Positions 17,714 through 26,545 of a DNA stretch of 64,000 bases are shown here, one piece after another. This DNA comes from UBA6623 sp965217195 (GTDB taxonomy: Bacteria > Acidobacteriota > Terriglobia > Bryobacterales > UBA6623). The translations under genes and the position numbers were made by a program. Positions within the stretch are counted from its first letter, which is position 1, and each line of letters begins with the position of its first letter. The stretch lies in the NCBI GenBank assembly GCA_965217195.1, contig CBDCHL010000003.1, forward strand, positions 372,001-436,000. The letters run 5' to 3'. The notes beneath the pieces were generated by a model. That model had not been told where the DNA came from. It searched no databases and saw nothing but the letters and a program-made list of their open reading frames with translations.

Positions 17714-17791
17714 ATCACGCAAACCATCAGCCACTACAAGATCACCGAGAAGCTCGGTGAAGGCGGGATGTCACATCATGATTCCCACTGA
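17711..17791 (+). pseudogene. Kinase 5' stub acting as a leader frame
   Basis: TTG-initiated frame reading ITQTISHYKITEKLGEGGM, then SHHDSH and stop, i.e. the kinase start up to its glycine-rich loop. It overlaps the peptidase start (ATG 17778) out of frame. The codons for the glycine loop (GGTGAAGGCGGG) lie 10 nt before that ATG and look like a ribosome binding site, so the stub may couple translation. Confidence 0.55.
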
Positions 17792-18956
17792 ACTCGCCGA
17801 CGGGGTTGTTTCCGCTGTCAACACCGACCGCCTCGTCGAAACTGCGATGTCGCTCGTCGAGGTGCCGAGCCCCACATGCAACGCCCGGGCGGCGGCCGAT
17901 CGGCTGGCGGAGATCCTCCAAGCCGGCGGCTTTGCAGTGGAACGTCCGGAAGCCGACTGGCCGGAGGCGCCTGCCGTCGTCGCTCGCTTGGACAGCGGTC
18001 GTCGGGGACGCACGCTGCAGTTTAACGGTCATCTGGACACGGTTCATCTGCCGTTTGTGGCGCCGCGCAAAGAGAACGGCAATCTCTACGGCTCGGGCAT
18101 ATCCGACATGAAAGGTGGTGTGGCGGCGGCCGTTGAAGCACTCCGCGCGTTGAAGCAGACCGGGGTACTTGAGGGCGGAGGCGTCCTGTTGACCGCGCAC
18201 GAGCTGCACGAAGGCCCCTGGGGCGACAAACGCCAGGTGCGTGCGTTGATCCGCGACGGTTTCATCGGCGACGCCGTCCTGCTGCCCGAGTACTGCGCCT
18301 CGCCCCTTCCGATGGCGGGTCGTGGGATGGCGATCTTCCAGGCCCGGATTCACCGTGACGGCGAGGCGGTGCACGAGGTGTTGCGCCCGCTCGAACAGCC
18401 GCTCGTGATTCCGGCCGGGGCGGAGTTGATTGTGCGTCTCGAAGAACTCCCTGAACAGGCGTCCGCGAACACCGACCCCGATGTCGGTCAAGGTTCGGTT
18501 TTCGTGGGTCAGATCCAGTCCGGCGAGATTTACAACCAGTCTCCGACCGAGTGCTTTGTCCGGGGCACGCGTAGGTGGGTGACCCCGGGGGGGACGGAGG
18601 CGGTGGAGGCGCAATTCCGGGAACTCGTGCAAGACCATGCCCGACGCACGGGCACAAGCATCGAACTCGATTACGACGTGCAGGGCGACGCGTTTCGCAT
18701 CGCTCGCGACGACCCGTCAGTCGAAGCGCTGCAAACGGCCCATGAAATAGAGACCGGGAGCCGGCTGCCGCTCGGCCTGAAGCCGTTCGTCGACGACGGC
18801 AACTGGTTTTGCTCGCTCGGCGGTATCCCCGCCCTCACGCACGGCCCTAATGCCACCGGCGCACACACGGTCAACGAATGCTGTCCCGTGAGCGAGTTGG
18901 TGCGCGTTGCGCGGGTCTATGCACTGGCGGCGCTGGCGTATTGCCCCGGCGGGTAG
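17778..18956 (+). CDS. M20 family (ArgE/DapE-like) metallopeptidase
   Basis: 392 residues. Zinc-dependent hydrolase of the M20 clan, which cleaves N-acyl amino acids or dipeptides in the cytoplasm. Metal-site motifs are NGHLDTVH (His and Asp), SDMKGGVAAAVEALR (bridging Asp), and a HE-containing segment TAHELHEGPWGD where most family members have DEE. The C-terminal His segment is ALTHGPNATGAHTVNE. Start at ATG 17778, using the GAAGGCGGG of the overlapping kinase stub as ribosome site; an upstream in-frame GTG at 17757 is less likely. Substrate not determinable; the altered Glu motif suggests a subfamily distinct from classical ArgE. Confidence 0.85.
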   Translation: MIPTELADGVVSAVNTDRLVETAMSLVEVPSPTCNARAAADRLAEILQAGGFAVERPEADWPEAPAVVARLDSGRRGRTLQFNGHLDTVHLPFVAPRKENGNLYGSGISDMKGGVAAAVEALRALKQTGVLEGGGVLLTAHELHEGPWGDKRQVRALIRDGFIGDAVLLPEYCASPLPMAGRGMAIFQARIHRDGEAVHEVLRPLEQPLVIPAGAELIVRLEELPEQASANTDPDVGQGSVFVGQIQSGEIYNQSPTECFVRGTRRWVTPGGTEAVEAQFRELVQDHARRTGTSIELDYDVQGDAFRIARDDPSVEALQTAHEIETGSRLPLGLKPFVDDGNWFCSLGGIPALTHGPNATGAHTVNECCPVSELVRVARVYALAALAYCPGG

Positions 18957-19178
18957 TCTCGGCTTCGACCGGCCGCCCAGCGACGCTAGGAACGGACGAC
19001 TTCACGTCCATGTGGACGGGATCGCTGATCACTAGGCCGTTAATGGGTTGATCCAGAGGCCTGGATCAAGCCTTCGCCGTCAGGGAGGATCTAGTGCCAT
19101 ATGGGCAAACGGATGCTTCACGGGATGGAGGCCTTCGTACTGCCTGCCCACGCTAGAATGATGGGCGTCACCGTCGGA

Positions 19179-19222
19179 TAGATGTTGAGAAATGATTTCC
19201 CGTCGAGCAATCAGCCGTCAGA
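19179..19222 (+). repeat. Repeat R3, copy 1
   Basis: ATAGATGTTGAGAAATGATT, then TCCCGTCGAGCAATC, matches 55165-55212. Copy 2 contains the inverted pair GTCGAG/CTCGAC. Both copies lie about 120-130 bp upstream of a promoter core. Confidence 0.65.
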
Positions 19223-19295
19223 TCCGCCGCGACCAGGCCGCCGCAAGGGCCGAAAGCGAGTTCTCTCAGGCGGCTAGCAAGCGTCGGGGCGAGTG

Positions 19296-19438
19296 ACATC
19301 GATTGTTACCAACAGGTATCCGCGAAACGCTGGGATTGGACCGTCGTGGTCGGCCGGACCACCCTGCACCGCAAGATCCTTGAGCCCCTTGGAACGGGGA
19401 GCTTAGAGACGTTTGCCGTGGTCCGCTCGACACGATGA
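19296..19438 (+). pseudogene. Kinase promoter module with decayed 30-codon stub
   Basis: TTGTTA at 19303-19308, 22 nt, TGGGAT (mutated -10 box) at 19331-19336, 9 nt, GTG at 19346. The frame starts VGRTTLHRKILEPLG, a mutated kinase beginning, and stops at 19438. The PQQ-propeller gene starts about 100 bp further on. Confidence 0.6.
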
Positions 19439-19535
19439 GCGGTTTGTGCTCCCCGAGCGTGGCGGACAAACTTCATGAGCCTGAGTTACCTAATCGGTTG
19501 ACAACGGGCGTCTACGTTGTGAAATCATCGGAGCA

Positions 19536-20927
19536 ATGACGGGCCTTCACCGCTTTGTGCTCATCTTCTCTGCCCTCATTCTCGCCGTCGTTATCGGACC
19601 CGCCTTCGCCGAGGACTGGACGCGCTTCCGCGGTCCCAACGGAAGCGGCATCACTACCGACTCCGGCTACCCGGTTACCTTGGGGCGGGAACACAATCAG
19701 CTCTGGCGGACGCCGGTCCGCTCCGGCAAATCCTCGCCGGTCCTTACCGAGAGCCGCGTCTTTCTAACCGCCGCCGAGGACGGCCACCTCTACACTCAGT
19801 GCTTCGACCGCGAAACTGGCGCGGTCGTTTGGGAAAGAAGCATCGTCCAACCGCGCGAAGAGGTTGCGCACAGGCTCAACCACGCAGCCGCAATTACGCC
19901 GGTCACCGACGGGGAGAACGTTTACGCATTCTTCAAGGATTTCGGTTTCGTCGCCTACACTTCGGACGGCGAGCGAATCTGGGAAACGCCGCTCGGTCCT
20001 TTCGTCAACTTGATGGGGTTGGGTTCCTCGCCCATCCTGGCCGGGGGCGACGTGGTCATGGTCGTGGATCAGTGGGAGGGGTCTTTCGTGGCCGCCTTCG
20101 ATCGAAAGACGGGAGAGATGAACTGGAAGACTCCCCGGATCGAGAGCGAAGGCTTTGCAACGCCGCTTCTTCACCGGGGACGCATCGTGACCACCAGCCG
20201 CGGCCGGTTCGGGCTTCATGACGCCGCCACCGGAATGCGAATAGGGACCCACGGAGCGCTCGCGACCACGATCGTCGGCAGCCCGACTCTCGTCGGAGAG
20301 ACCTTGTACGTGTTCGGCTATGGAAACGACGGCGGCCGGGTTCCGGGCTTTGCCGTTGTGCTGGGGCGACTTGACGAGAACGATGATGGCCGACTGACCT
20401 CCGAGGAATACGCCGACGATCCAATCCAGAACCATCTCGCCAACAACGTCGGCAACCGGGACGGCGTCGTGACGGCCGACGAATGGGAGTTGTTCCGAAA
20501 ATTCACCTTGGGACCCAACGCGCTCGTCGCCTTGCGAATCAAAGAAGACGGCGCCGACGAGCTGTGGCGGCACGAGGCGAACTTCAACTATGTGATCCCC
20601 TCTCTGCTGGCTTACGACGGGGTGCTCTACATCGTGCGCAACGGCGGCATTCTCACGACCTACGCCGCCGCCACGGGTGAGAAGCTCCGCGTCGCTCGGT
20701 TGACCGGCGCGTTGGGCGGATACTCGGCCTCGCCCGTCGCCGCCGACGGCCGCATCTGGTTTGCGAGCGAAGAGGGCCACGTTGCGGTTATTCGCGCGGG
20801 CCGCGACTGGGAAGTCGAGCAGGTGAGCGAACTCGGTGAGTGGATCTTCGCGACCCCGGCGCTTTCCGACGGAGTGATCTACCTTCGAACCGACGATGCA
20901 CTCTACGCGTTTTCAGACCTCCAGTGA
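19536..20927 (+). CDS. Exported PQQ-like beta-propeller protein with EF-hand insert
   Basis: 463 residues. Signal peptide LIFSALILAVVIGPAFA is followed by DWTRFRGPNGSG, the usual opening of planctomycete/acidobacterial PQQ-like (BamB-fold) propellers. Blades carry repeated W-containing turns (GAVVWERSIV, GERIWETPLG, GEMNWKTPRI). Residues about 270-320 contain two EF-hand-like loops (DENDDGRLTSEE and NRDGVVTADEWE) inserted between blades, suggesting calcium binding. Probably a periplasmic protein; enzymatic activity cannot be claimed. Confidence 0.8.
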   Translation: MTGLHRFVLIFSALILAVVIGPAFAEDWTRFRGPNGSGITTDSGYPVTLGREHNQLWRTPVRSGKSSPVLTESRVFLTAAEDGHLYTQCFDRETGAVVWERSIVQPREEVAHRLNHAAAITPVTDGENVYAFFKDFGFVAYTSDGERIWETPLGPFVNLMGLGSSPILAGGDVVMVVDQWEGSFVAAFDRKTGEMNWKTPRIESEGFATPLLHRGRIVTTSRGRFGLHDAATGMRIGTHGALATTIVGSPTLVGETLYVFGYGNDGGRVPGFAVVLGRLDENDDGRLTSEEYADDPIQNHLANNVGNRDGVVTADEWELFRKFTLGPNALVALRIKEDGADELWRHEANFNYVIPSLLAYDGVLYIVRNGGILTTYAAATGEKLRVARLTGALGGYSASPVAADGRIWFASEEGHVAVIRAGRDWEVEQVSELGEWIFATPALSDGVIYLRTDDALYAFSDLQ

Positions 20928-20981
20928 CGACCGTTGGAGGTAGCGACGGTCACATGCGTGTGAATCGTGCGTCACCGCGCT

Positions 20982-20999
20982 AAAAATGGCCCCATCTTG
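20982..20999 (+). promoter_or_regulatory. Kinase-type promoter, downstream half, with TTG start
   Basis: AAAAAT at 20982-20987 stands where TACAAT is expected, nine bases before TTG 20997. The following sequence IGQTISHYEIAA is the kinase N-terminus. Upstream core not preserved. Confidence 0.45.
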
Positions 21000-21401
21000 A
21001 TCGGCCAAACCATCAGCCACTACGAGATCGCCGCCACTATGGGTCGGATTCTTGCACTTTGGGTGTTTCTGCTCCCAATCATGCCAGCAGCAGCGGCGAA
21101 ACTCGACGGACAATGGCTGCTTGAGTTCCAAACGGAGGATGGCCAGGGGAGAGCTGATCTCCGCCTCGACACTGAAGAGTCCGCCCTCAACGTAGAGTTG
21201 AGGATTGACAATCACCGGCTCGTCGGAAAGGCGGCGTTCACGGCCAACGAGTTCGAAGTAGACCTGCGGCACGCGGTACAGCCTGGTTCACCGAATCACA
21301 GCTCGCGGCTCCTTCTCAGGGGCCGCCTCGTCGGGGAGCATCTCAGAGGAACCTGGGATGACGGCGAGCACCAGAGTGAATGGGTGGGAACCCGATACTG
21401 A
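20997..21401 (+). CDS. Small secreted protein with a kinase-derived N-terminal extension
   Basis: From TTG 20997 the frame reads IGQTISHYEIAATMGRILAL and continues into a signal peptide (LALWVFLLPIMPAAAA) and a roughly 100-residue beta-rich domain (KLDGQWLLEFQTEDGQGRAD to HQSEWVGTRY). The natural start is either ATG 21039, which has no ribosome site, or the leaderless TTG, which would put 14 kinase residues before the signal peptide. The mature part resembles small lipocalin-like exported proteins of Acidobacteria; I cannot name a family. End-on to the PQQ gene (70 bp). Confidence 0.6.
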   Translation: MIGQTISHYEIAATMGRILALWVFLLPIMPAAAAKLDGQWLLEFQTEDGQGRADLRLDTEESALNVELRIDNHRLVGKAAFTANEFEVDLRHAVQPGSPNHSSRLLLRGRLVGEHLRGTWDDGEHQSEWVGTRY

Positions 21402-21815
21402 CCGAACGGCCTGGCCGATATCTACGAGGCCCGCGCGGATCACGGCCTCTCGGTGGACCCTCAACTCCCGCCGGGCAGTAGCCTGGACCAGAATAAAATC
21501 TTTGTTCAACGGAGCGCTTGTTGTCGCCAGCTATCCGCAAAGGGGTAGAATCGGACCGGCATGATCGCTCAAACCATCGGGGATGTAACGCAGGTAGGTC
21601 TATCCCATTCTAGAGTCTCTGTGACGCATCGAATCGCCAGCCTAGCGCTACCGGTCCGCCAACCAGGGGAGACCGACGGCCGCTAGCGCGAGGGCGTCCG
21701 ACTTCCGGCTACTCCGACAGCCGCGGCCCGCGAGATACAACTCCCAACAAGAGGACACGTTACAGTTCGATCGAGTCTTGGGACAATACGGCGTGAGCAA
21801 AGGGCGATTCGGTCA
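21402..21815. other. Spacer with a complete kinase promoter module
   Basis: No gene supported apart from the short frame opened by the module start at 21561 (MIAQTIGDVTQVGLSHS, about 41 codons), in which only the first five residues match kinases. Confidence 0.5.
21498..21563 (+). promoter_or_regulatory. Complete kinase-type promoter module
   Basis: ATCTTTGTTCAACGGAGCGC; TTGTTG at 21518-21523, 22 nt, TAGAAT at 21546-21551, 9 nt, ATG at 21561. It lies 255 bp upstream of the acyltransferase gene. Confidence 0.7.
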
Positions 21816-23015
21816 ATGAGTGAAACGCCAGGCGCTTCCAATCGATTCCTGTCGCTGGACGCCCTTCGGGGCTACACCATCGCCTTGATGGTGATCGTGA
21901 ATGATCCCGGCTCGTGGAAACATGTCTACGCGCCGCTCCGCCACGCGGACTGGCATGGTATCACACTGACGGATGTGGTGTTTCCGTTCTTCCTCCTTAT
22001 CGTCGGCGTGTCGATCACGCTCGCGTACACCAAGCGATTGGCCGCCGGCGCGGAGAAGAAGGACCTCTACAGGAAGATCGCCGCCAGGGCGGCTAAGATC
22101 ATGCTTCTCGGGTGGTTCTTGTGGCTCTGGCCGACGTTTGAGTTCGACGGCCTCCGGTACGCGGGCGTCTTGCCGAGGATCGCCGTCGTATTCCTCGTGT
22201 GTTCCGTGATCTTTCTGCACACGAACTGGAAACAGCAGGTGTGGATTGCGTCCGTCACGCTGGTCGCGTACTGGCTGCTGATGGCTTTCGTGCCGGTCCC
22301 CATCGACGATGTCGTGCGTGATGCGTTGGCCACGGGGCAGGTGCGGTATAGCGGGGGGATGTTGGACATTGGTCCTCTCCGCCAGATGTCGGATGGGTTC
22401 ATCGCGGCGAATTACGAGCCCGCCGTCAACATCACGGCGTGGCTCGACCGCCTCGTCTTACCGGGTACATTCTGGCAGGTGACCTGGGATCCCGAGGGAT
22501 TGATGAGCACCTTTCCGGCCATCGTCAGCGGCGTGATCGGGATGCTCATCGGCAAGCTGATACTCTCCATCGAAGGCCCGCATCGGAAGCTCACATGGAT
22601 GTTCTTCATCGGCTTTTCGATGTACCTCGCCGGTGGTGTGTGGGGATGGTTCATGCCGTTGAACAAGAATCTGTGGTCGAGCTCGTACACCTTGTGGACG
22701 GCGGGTGTATGCACCATGGGACTCGCGGCGTCGATCCTGGCCGTGGACATATTGGGGTATTCCAGAGTCACGAAACTCGGCAGGGTCTACGGCGCCAATG
22801 CCATCACGTCCTATGTGCTGGCCGGCATGCTCACGCTGGTGTTCTATTCACCCATCTTCGGCGGCACGTCGCTCAGTGGACTCTGGATGGCCGGCGTGAC
22901 CGGCACTGGAGTACCTCCAAAGCTAGCGTCTTTGGGGTACGCCGTCGTCTACATGTTCGTCATATACGTCCCCGCTTACCTGCTGTACCGGAAGCGGATC
23001 TTCATCAGGGTCTGA
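21816..23015 (+). CDS. DUF5009/HGSNAT-type membrane acyltransferase
   Basis: 399 residues with about 10 transmembrane segments. The N-terminal RFLSLDALRGYTIALMVIVN and DVVFPFFLLIVGVSITLAY are signatures of the heparan-alpha-glucosaminide N-acetyltransferase/DUF5009 family, inner-membrane proteins that transfer acetyl groups to sugars. Conserved helical pairs follow (LGWFLWLWPTFEFDG, GVLPRIAVVFLVCSVIF). The ATG at 21816 gives the standard short N terminus. Acceptor unknown. Monocistronic as far as visible. Confidence 0.85.
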   Translation: MSETPGASNRFLSLDALRGYTIALMVIVNDPGSWKHVYAPLRHADWHGITLTDVVFPFFLLIVGVSITLAYTKRLAAGAEKKDLYRKIAARAAKIMLLGWFLWLWPTFEFDGLRYAGVLPRIAVVFLVCSVIFLHTNWKQQVWIASVTLVAYWLLMAFVPVPIDDVVRDALATGQVRYSGGMLDIGPLRQMSDGFIAANYEPAVNITAWLDRLVLPGTFWQVTWDPEGLMSTFPAIVSGVIGMLIGKLILSIEGPHRKLTWMFFIGFSMYLAGGVWGWFMPLNKNLWSSSYTLWTAGVCTMGLAASILAVDILGYSRVTKLGRVYGANAITSYVLAGMLTLVFYSPIFGGTSLSGLWMAGVTGTGVPPKLASLGYAVVYMFVIYVPAYLLYRKRIFIRV

Positions 23016-23251
23016 CGGGAGCCCGGTATCCCTCTTGAGGTCGTGCTCCTCGTAATATTGGCACGGCACGCGCTGTTTACATTTGCTTTATGGAAAGCCC
23101 ACTAGGCTCGGCGAACCTCGACGCTCGACAACGCGGAGCCGGTGACTTCGCGAGATTCACGTCACTTGGGTTACGGGCCGGGAGGCATGGCCGTGGGCGC
23201 GGGACCTACACGCTCACCGCGTCAGCAGCCTTGTTAGACGGAGTTCCGCGG

Positions 23252-23470
23252 TCAGTCTGAACCGGTCAGATCGCGTAGCAAGGCACCGAGTGCGTCGTTG
23301 AAGCGGGCGGGATCTTCCGCCATCAGGAAGTGGCTGAGACCGTCCAGTTCGATGTTTCGCCGCTCCAGCCCATTGCTCAATATCGCACCGACCAGACCTG
23401 ATGCCTGTCGAGCCCCGGAAGTCTGGACCACACCCAGCGGCACACTCAGCTCCCGCAGCGCTGCCTCCAT
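23252..23470 (-). pseudogene. C-terminal fragment of an alpha/beta hydrolase
   Basis: The minus strand encodes LRELSVPLGVVQTSGARQAS, then LDGLSHFLMAEDPARFNDAL, the end of an alpha/beta-hydrolase fold including the catalytic His segment (LSHFLMAEDP). The rest of the gene is missing. The upstream side is replaced by the kinase-type promoter module lying on the opposite strand, so the gene was cut where the module now stands. Confidence 0.6.
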
Positions 23471-23555
23471 TCGACGAGGTTCCCCGCACCGAATTGCGCC
23501 TGCACCCCGTCGAGGGGATGAAAACCTCCGCAGCACAACGGCCTGGACCCGAAAA

Positions 23556-23622
23556 AACTCTTTGCTCAACGGATCGCTTGTTCGCGACACCTATCTTTGG
23601 AGCGCTACAATGGCCCGATTTG
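23556..23622 (+). promoter_or_regulatory. Kinase-type promoter module with damaged start
   Basis: CTCTTTGCTCAACGGATCGC; TTGTTC at 23578-23583, 22 nt, TACAAT at 23606-23611, then TTTGGATCGGCC where TTGATCGGCC is expected, so the start frame is broken by one extra base. The following ACGATCGGCCATTACAAC is the kinase N-terminus. Confidence 0.65.
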
Positions 23623-23797
23623 GATCGGCCAAACGATCGGCCATTACAACGGATCTCAGGGGCCGACCCACACCAACAAGTCGGCAACCAACAAGGAACC
23701 GTTGGTCAAGTAAGTTGACCGCGTCAAGCGTCCGGCAAGAATAGTTTTTCCCGCCTGCGCGCGGCGTGCACAACCGCGAGGAGATACCTGTACGTCT

Positions 23798-24272
23798 TCA
23801 CGGCCCCTTCCGCGCCAGTTGCCGGAAGATCATGACATGGGTCACCAACAGTGCCGGCACCAGGAAGGTCGGGATATACCAAGAAGCGCCCATCAGGGGC
23901 GCAACTTGCAGGAACGTTCCGAGAGACACGGCATAGGCCAGATCCGCCAAACCGAGAATATTGAAAACCCAAACCAGGGCTAGAGCCGACGTCCAACGGT
24001 TGCGCAAGGCGATCAGCGCGACGATCGCCAACACGCCCGCCACCAGATCGCCGTAGGCGGCCGGTTTGGCAAAGGCCCCCGGCAGAGGCTGGGCCACAAC
24101 GCCGGGTACAAGAAACAGCATTCCAATGTGCCGAAAGGCGTGAGGCGAGAGGGACCAGCGCTTCCTCCCTCGGCCGCCCGGCGAGCCAAGGCGCGACAAA
24201 CCACTTCGCCATCAGGCTGAACACGACCAAGCTCAAAGCGAACTGCAGGCCAAAGATAGCTAGAACATCCAT
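23798..24272 (-). pseudogene. Frameshifted small membrane protein gene
   Basis: ATG 24272 gives DVLAIFGLQFALSLVVFSLM, then WFVAPWLAGRPREEALVPLA. The reading then continues only in a second frame: PHAFRHIGMLFLVPGVVAQP through LALVWVFNILGLADLAYAVS to IFRQLARKGP at 23798. The break lies near 24130-24155. Joined, the product has four or five hydrophobic helices and about 155 residues. Family not recognised. It may be a genuine pseudogene or a sequence error. Confidence 0.65.
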
Positions 24273-24337
24273 GGATCGCCTTCAGAGTTGAAAGGTCCGC
24301 CACCAGTGTAACGCTTCTATGGCTGGAAACGGACGGA

Positions 24338-24448
24338 ACCGGAAACCGAGCCGACGCAGCGCCCTCGAGCCGCGCAAAAAAATTGGTTGTTCATGACATC
24401 GATTGTTATCACTAGGTATCTGAATCGCGCTAGAATCGGTGTGTCGTG
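24338..24448 (+). promoter_or_regulatory. Complete kinase promoter module with R2 leader
   Basis: CGGAAACCGAGCCGACGCAG leader, TGACATCGATTGTTATCACT core; TTGTTA at 24403-24408, 22 nt, TAGAAT at 24431-24436, 9 nt, GTG at 24446. The frame reads IGQTISHYKLRLAPDLG, then diverges and stops near 24586. The helicase gene starts about 300 bp downstream. Confidence 0.7.
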
Positions 24449-24751
24449 ATCGGTCAGACTATCTCACATTACAAACTCAGGCTCGCACCCGACCTGGGTA
24501 TCCCGTCGCGGCGAGACCCCCTGCAGGGTCATCTTGCATTGGACAATTCTACATCTCCCACCGCGGCTGTCGAGCTGTTATGGTGAAACTATTACTTCAT
24601 TGGCCGCAGTCACGCGGCCCGCGGCGCACAGCAGGACCCCTTCCAGGATCGCGCCGTTTCTTTTCGTCTCTGCCTGTCACTGTTGTATAGGTTCGAATGA
24701 TCGCGGGGCACGCGTACGTGTTCGTGCATCCGCAGGAACAATTCCTTCTTT
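24449..24751. other. Leader region of the helicase gene
   Basis: About 300 bp between the kinase-type start stub and the helicase ATG. I see no separate gene. It could be a long 5' untranslated region, as is common for cold-regulated DEAD-box helicases, but I see no defined riboswitch or cold-box. Confidence 0.4.
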
Positions 24752-26095
24752 ATGTCACAGACAACTTTCGGCCCCGCTGCCGGGTTCCCCCAATTTTCCT
24801 TGGGGCCCCTGGTGCAGCGAGGCATTGCCGAGGCCGGTTTTTCCGAGCCGCGGCCCATTCAAACAGAAACCATCCCGGGGGCGCTGGCCGGCCGCGATAT
24901 TCTCGGCCTGGCGCAGACCGGTACCGGCAAGACCGCCGCGTTCGCACTGCCGATTATCGAGCGTTTAGCGGCCGAGCGTCGGCCCGGTCCGCGCGCTCTC
25001 ATCCTTGCTCCGACTCGGGAACTTGCCATGCAGATCCACAGCGATTTCGAAAAGCTGGCCAAGTTCACCCGCCTCAAGGCCGTCACGGTCTTTGGAGGTG
25101 TGTCCGAGCGCCCGCAAGTTCGCGCCTTGCGCGATCAACCGGATATCGTCGTTGCCTGCCCCGGCCGCCTTCTCGACCTGATGCAGCAGGGCAAGGCGAT
25201 GTTGGCGCAGATCAAGATCCTTGTTCTCGATGAAGCCGATCAGATGTTCGACATGGGCTTCCTTCCCGACATCCAGAGCATCCTGGCGAAGCTTCCGCCC
25301 AGGCGCCAGAACCTTTTGTTCGCGGCTACGATGCCGGACGAAATCCGCTTCCTGGCCAATCGGATCTTGGATTGCCCCCATGTGGTCGAGCTGGCGCACT
25401 CGACCCCGGCTTCCACGATCGAACACGCCCTCTACAGAATCGCGGCGGATCAGAAGATCGGCTTGCTCAAGCACCTACTGGATAGCGAGGAGTTTACTTC
25501 GGGTATCGTTTTTCTGCGAACCAAGCATCGCGCGCGGCGGCTTGGTGTCCAACTGAGCAGGATGGGCCATAATGCCGTTGCCCTGCAGGGAAATATGTCT
25601 CAGGCGCAGCGGGACCGCGCCATGGGCGGTTTTCGAGAAGGACGCTTCAATATTCTCGTGGCGACCGACATTGCGTCCCGCGGCATCGATGTCGCCGGCG
25701 TCTCGCATGTAATTAACTTCGACGTTCCGAACACGCCCGAAGCCTACACACATCGCATCGGGCGGACCGGCCGCGCCGAACGGAGCGGCAAAGCCTTTAC
25801 GTTCGTCTCGAAGGAGGACGCCGGAGCGTTGCGGGCCATCGAGCGTAGTCTGGGCGCGACCATCACGCAACACCGGGTACCCCGATTCGACGCGGTAGCC
25901 GTTCTTCCCACGGAAACGCCCTGGCCCCGTTCCCGCAGACGGAGTGCGGCCGGCGGTAGTGTGAAGGGTTCTGGAAAGGGAGATAGGCATCGCAGCCCGC
26001 GCAGTACCCGCAGCCGCAAGGGTCCGGGGTCAACCGGGGCGAGTCGCGGTGGCCGGGGCGGGTCACCACACGGCAGCTCGCGAAGATCTTTTTAG
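24752..26095 (+). CDS. DEAD-box ATP-dependent RNA helicase (RhlE-like)
   Basis: 447 residues. RNA unwinding ATPase of ribosome assembly or RNA decay. Motifs in order: Q motif (GFSEPRPIQTETIP), Walker A AQTGTGKT at residues 54-61, Ia APTRELA, Ib CPGRLLDLM, Walker B LDEADQMFDMGF, III FAATMP in place of SAT, IV IVFLRTKHRARRL, V VATDIASRGIDVAGV, VI HRIGRTGRAERSG. The Arg/Gly/Ser-rich C-terminal tail is typical for RNA-binding extensions of RhlE-type enzymes. The ATG at 24752 gives the standard start. Confidence 0.93.
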   Translation: MSQTTFGPAAGFPQFSLGPLVQRGIAEAGFSEPRPIQTETIPGALAGRDILGLAQTGTGKTAAFALPIIERLAAERRPGPRALILAPTRELAMQIHSDFEKLAKFTRLKAVTVFGGVSERPQVRALRDQPDIVVACPGRLLDLMQQGKAMLAQIKILVLDEADQMFDMGFLPDIQSILAKLPPRRQNLLFAATMPDEIRFLANRILDCPHVVELAHSTPASTIEHALYRIAADQKIGLLKHLLDSEEFTSGIVFLRTKHRARRLGVQLSRMGHNAVALQGNMSQAQRDRAMGGFREGRFNILVATDIASRGIDVAGVSHVINFDVPNTPEAYTHRIGRTGRAERSGKAFTFVSKEDAGALRAIERSLGATITQHRVPRFDAVAVLPTETPWPRSRRRSAAGGSVKGSGKGDRHRSPRSTRSRKGPGSTGASRGGRGGSPHGSSRRSF

Positions 26096-26152
26096 ACCCT
26101 TCCCGGCGTACCGGGGGCACCCAGCGGGTTGTCGCATTGTCGTCTGTAGTTT

Positions 26153-26371
26153 GTGGAGAACTCCAGCGGCCTCGGCGGGATCCTCTCTTGCTACGGCGCT
26201 CTCGAGCAGCCCCAAGTTCGCTATTGGTACGCAAAGATGCTGATTGATCGTGGGGCGGTAAGCGACCGCGATGCAGCCAGAAGGCTGCTCGAAGAAGCCA
26301 TCAGCAAATACGAGACGATCGGCATGCCTAGGCACGGTGAGATGGCGTAGCGACTGTTGGCGTCGCTCTAG
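26153..26371 (+). pseudogene. C-terminal fragment of a TPR/cyclase-like protein
   Basis: The frame reads VRYWYAKMLIDRGAVSDRDA, then RLLEEAISKYETIGMPRHGE, then MA, TAG, RLLASL and stop. This is the usual ending of long TPR proteins with cyclase or kinase N-termini (IGMPKHLEMAERLL). The TAG at 26348-26350 is a premature stop inside the fragment. Everything upstream of the fragment is gone, replaced by the helicase gene region. Confidence 0.55.
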
Positions 26372-26436
26372 CCGGTTGACCTCCTGACTGCGGCTGTGAC
26401 CGAGTCCGAAGTGAACGAAGAATCCAAAACTAGTGC

Positions 26437-26515
26437 GAAGAGTTCCGCGACCGCGAGCAGGATTAAGTCCCACGAAACGAACTACATAGTGATAATTCCC
26501 GGATTACTGATCGCG
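26437..26515 (+). repeat. Kinase C-terminal tip plus repeat R1, interrupted by the group II intron
   Basis: EEFRDREQD and stop (26437-26466) is followed by ACGAAACGAACTACATAG and CCCGGATTACTG, repeat R1 as found at about 12745 and 17500. The group II intron begins directly afterwards (its 3' end), so R1 was the intron target or lay next to it. Confidence 0.55.
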
Positions 26516-26545
26516 GTAGGGATGCCGGTCACCCGGCACCCCCCG

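Larger units (their letters stand above)
18957..19535. other. Spacer with repeat R3 and a kinase promoter module
   Basis: No gene supported. It contains TAGAAT at 19153-19158 (possible further degenerate module), repeat R3 at 19179-19222 and a promoter module with a decayed stub at 19296-19438. Confidence 0.5.

Noticed and set aside
26348..26350. TAG within the TPR fragment as pyrrolysine readthrough
   Set aside because: The fragment lacks its entire N-terminal part, so simple pseudogene decay is the better explanation.
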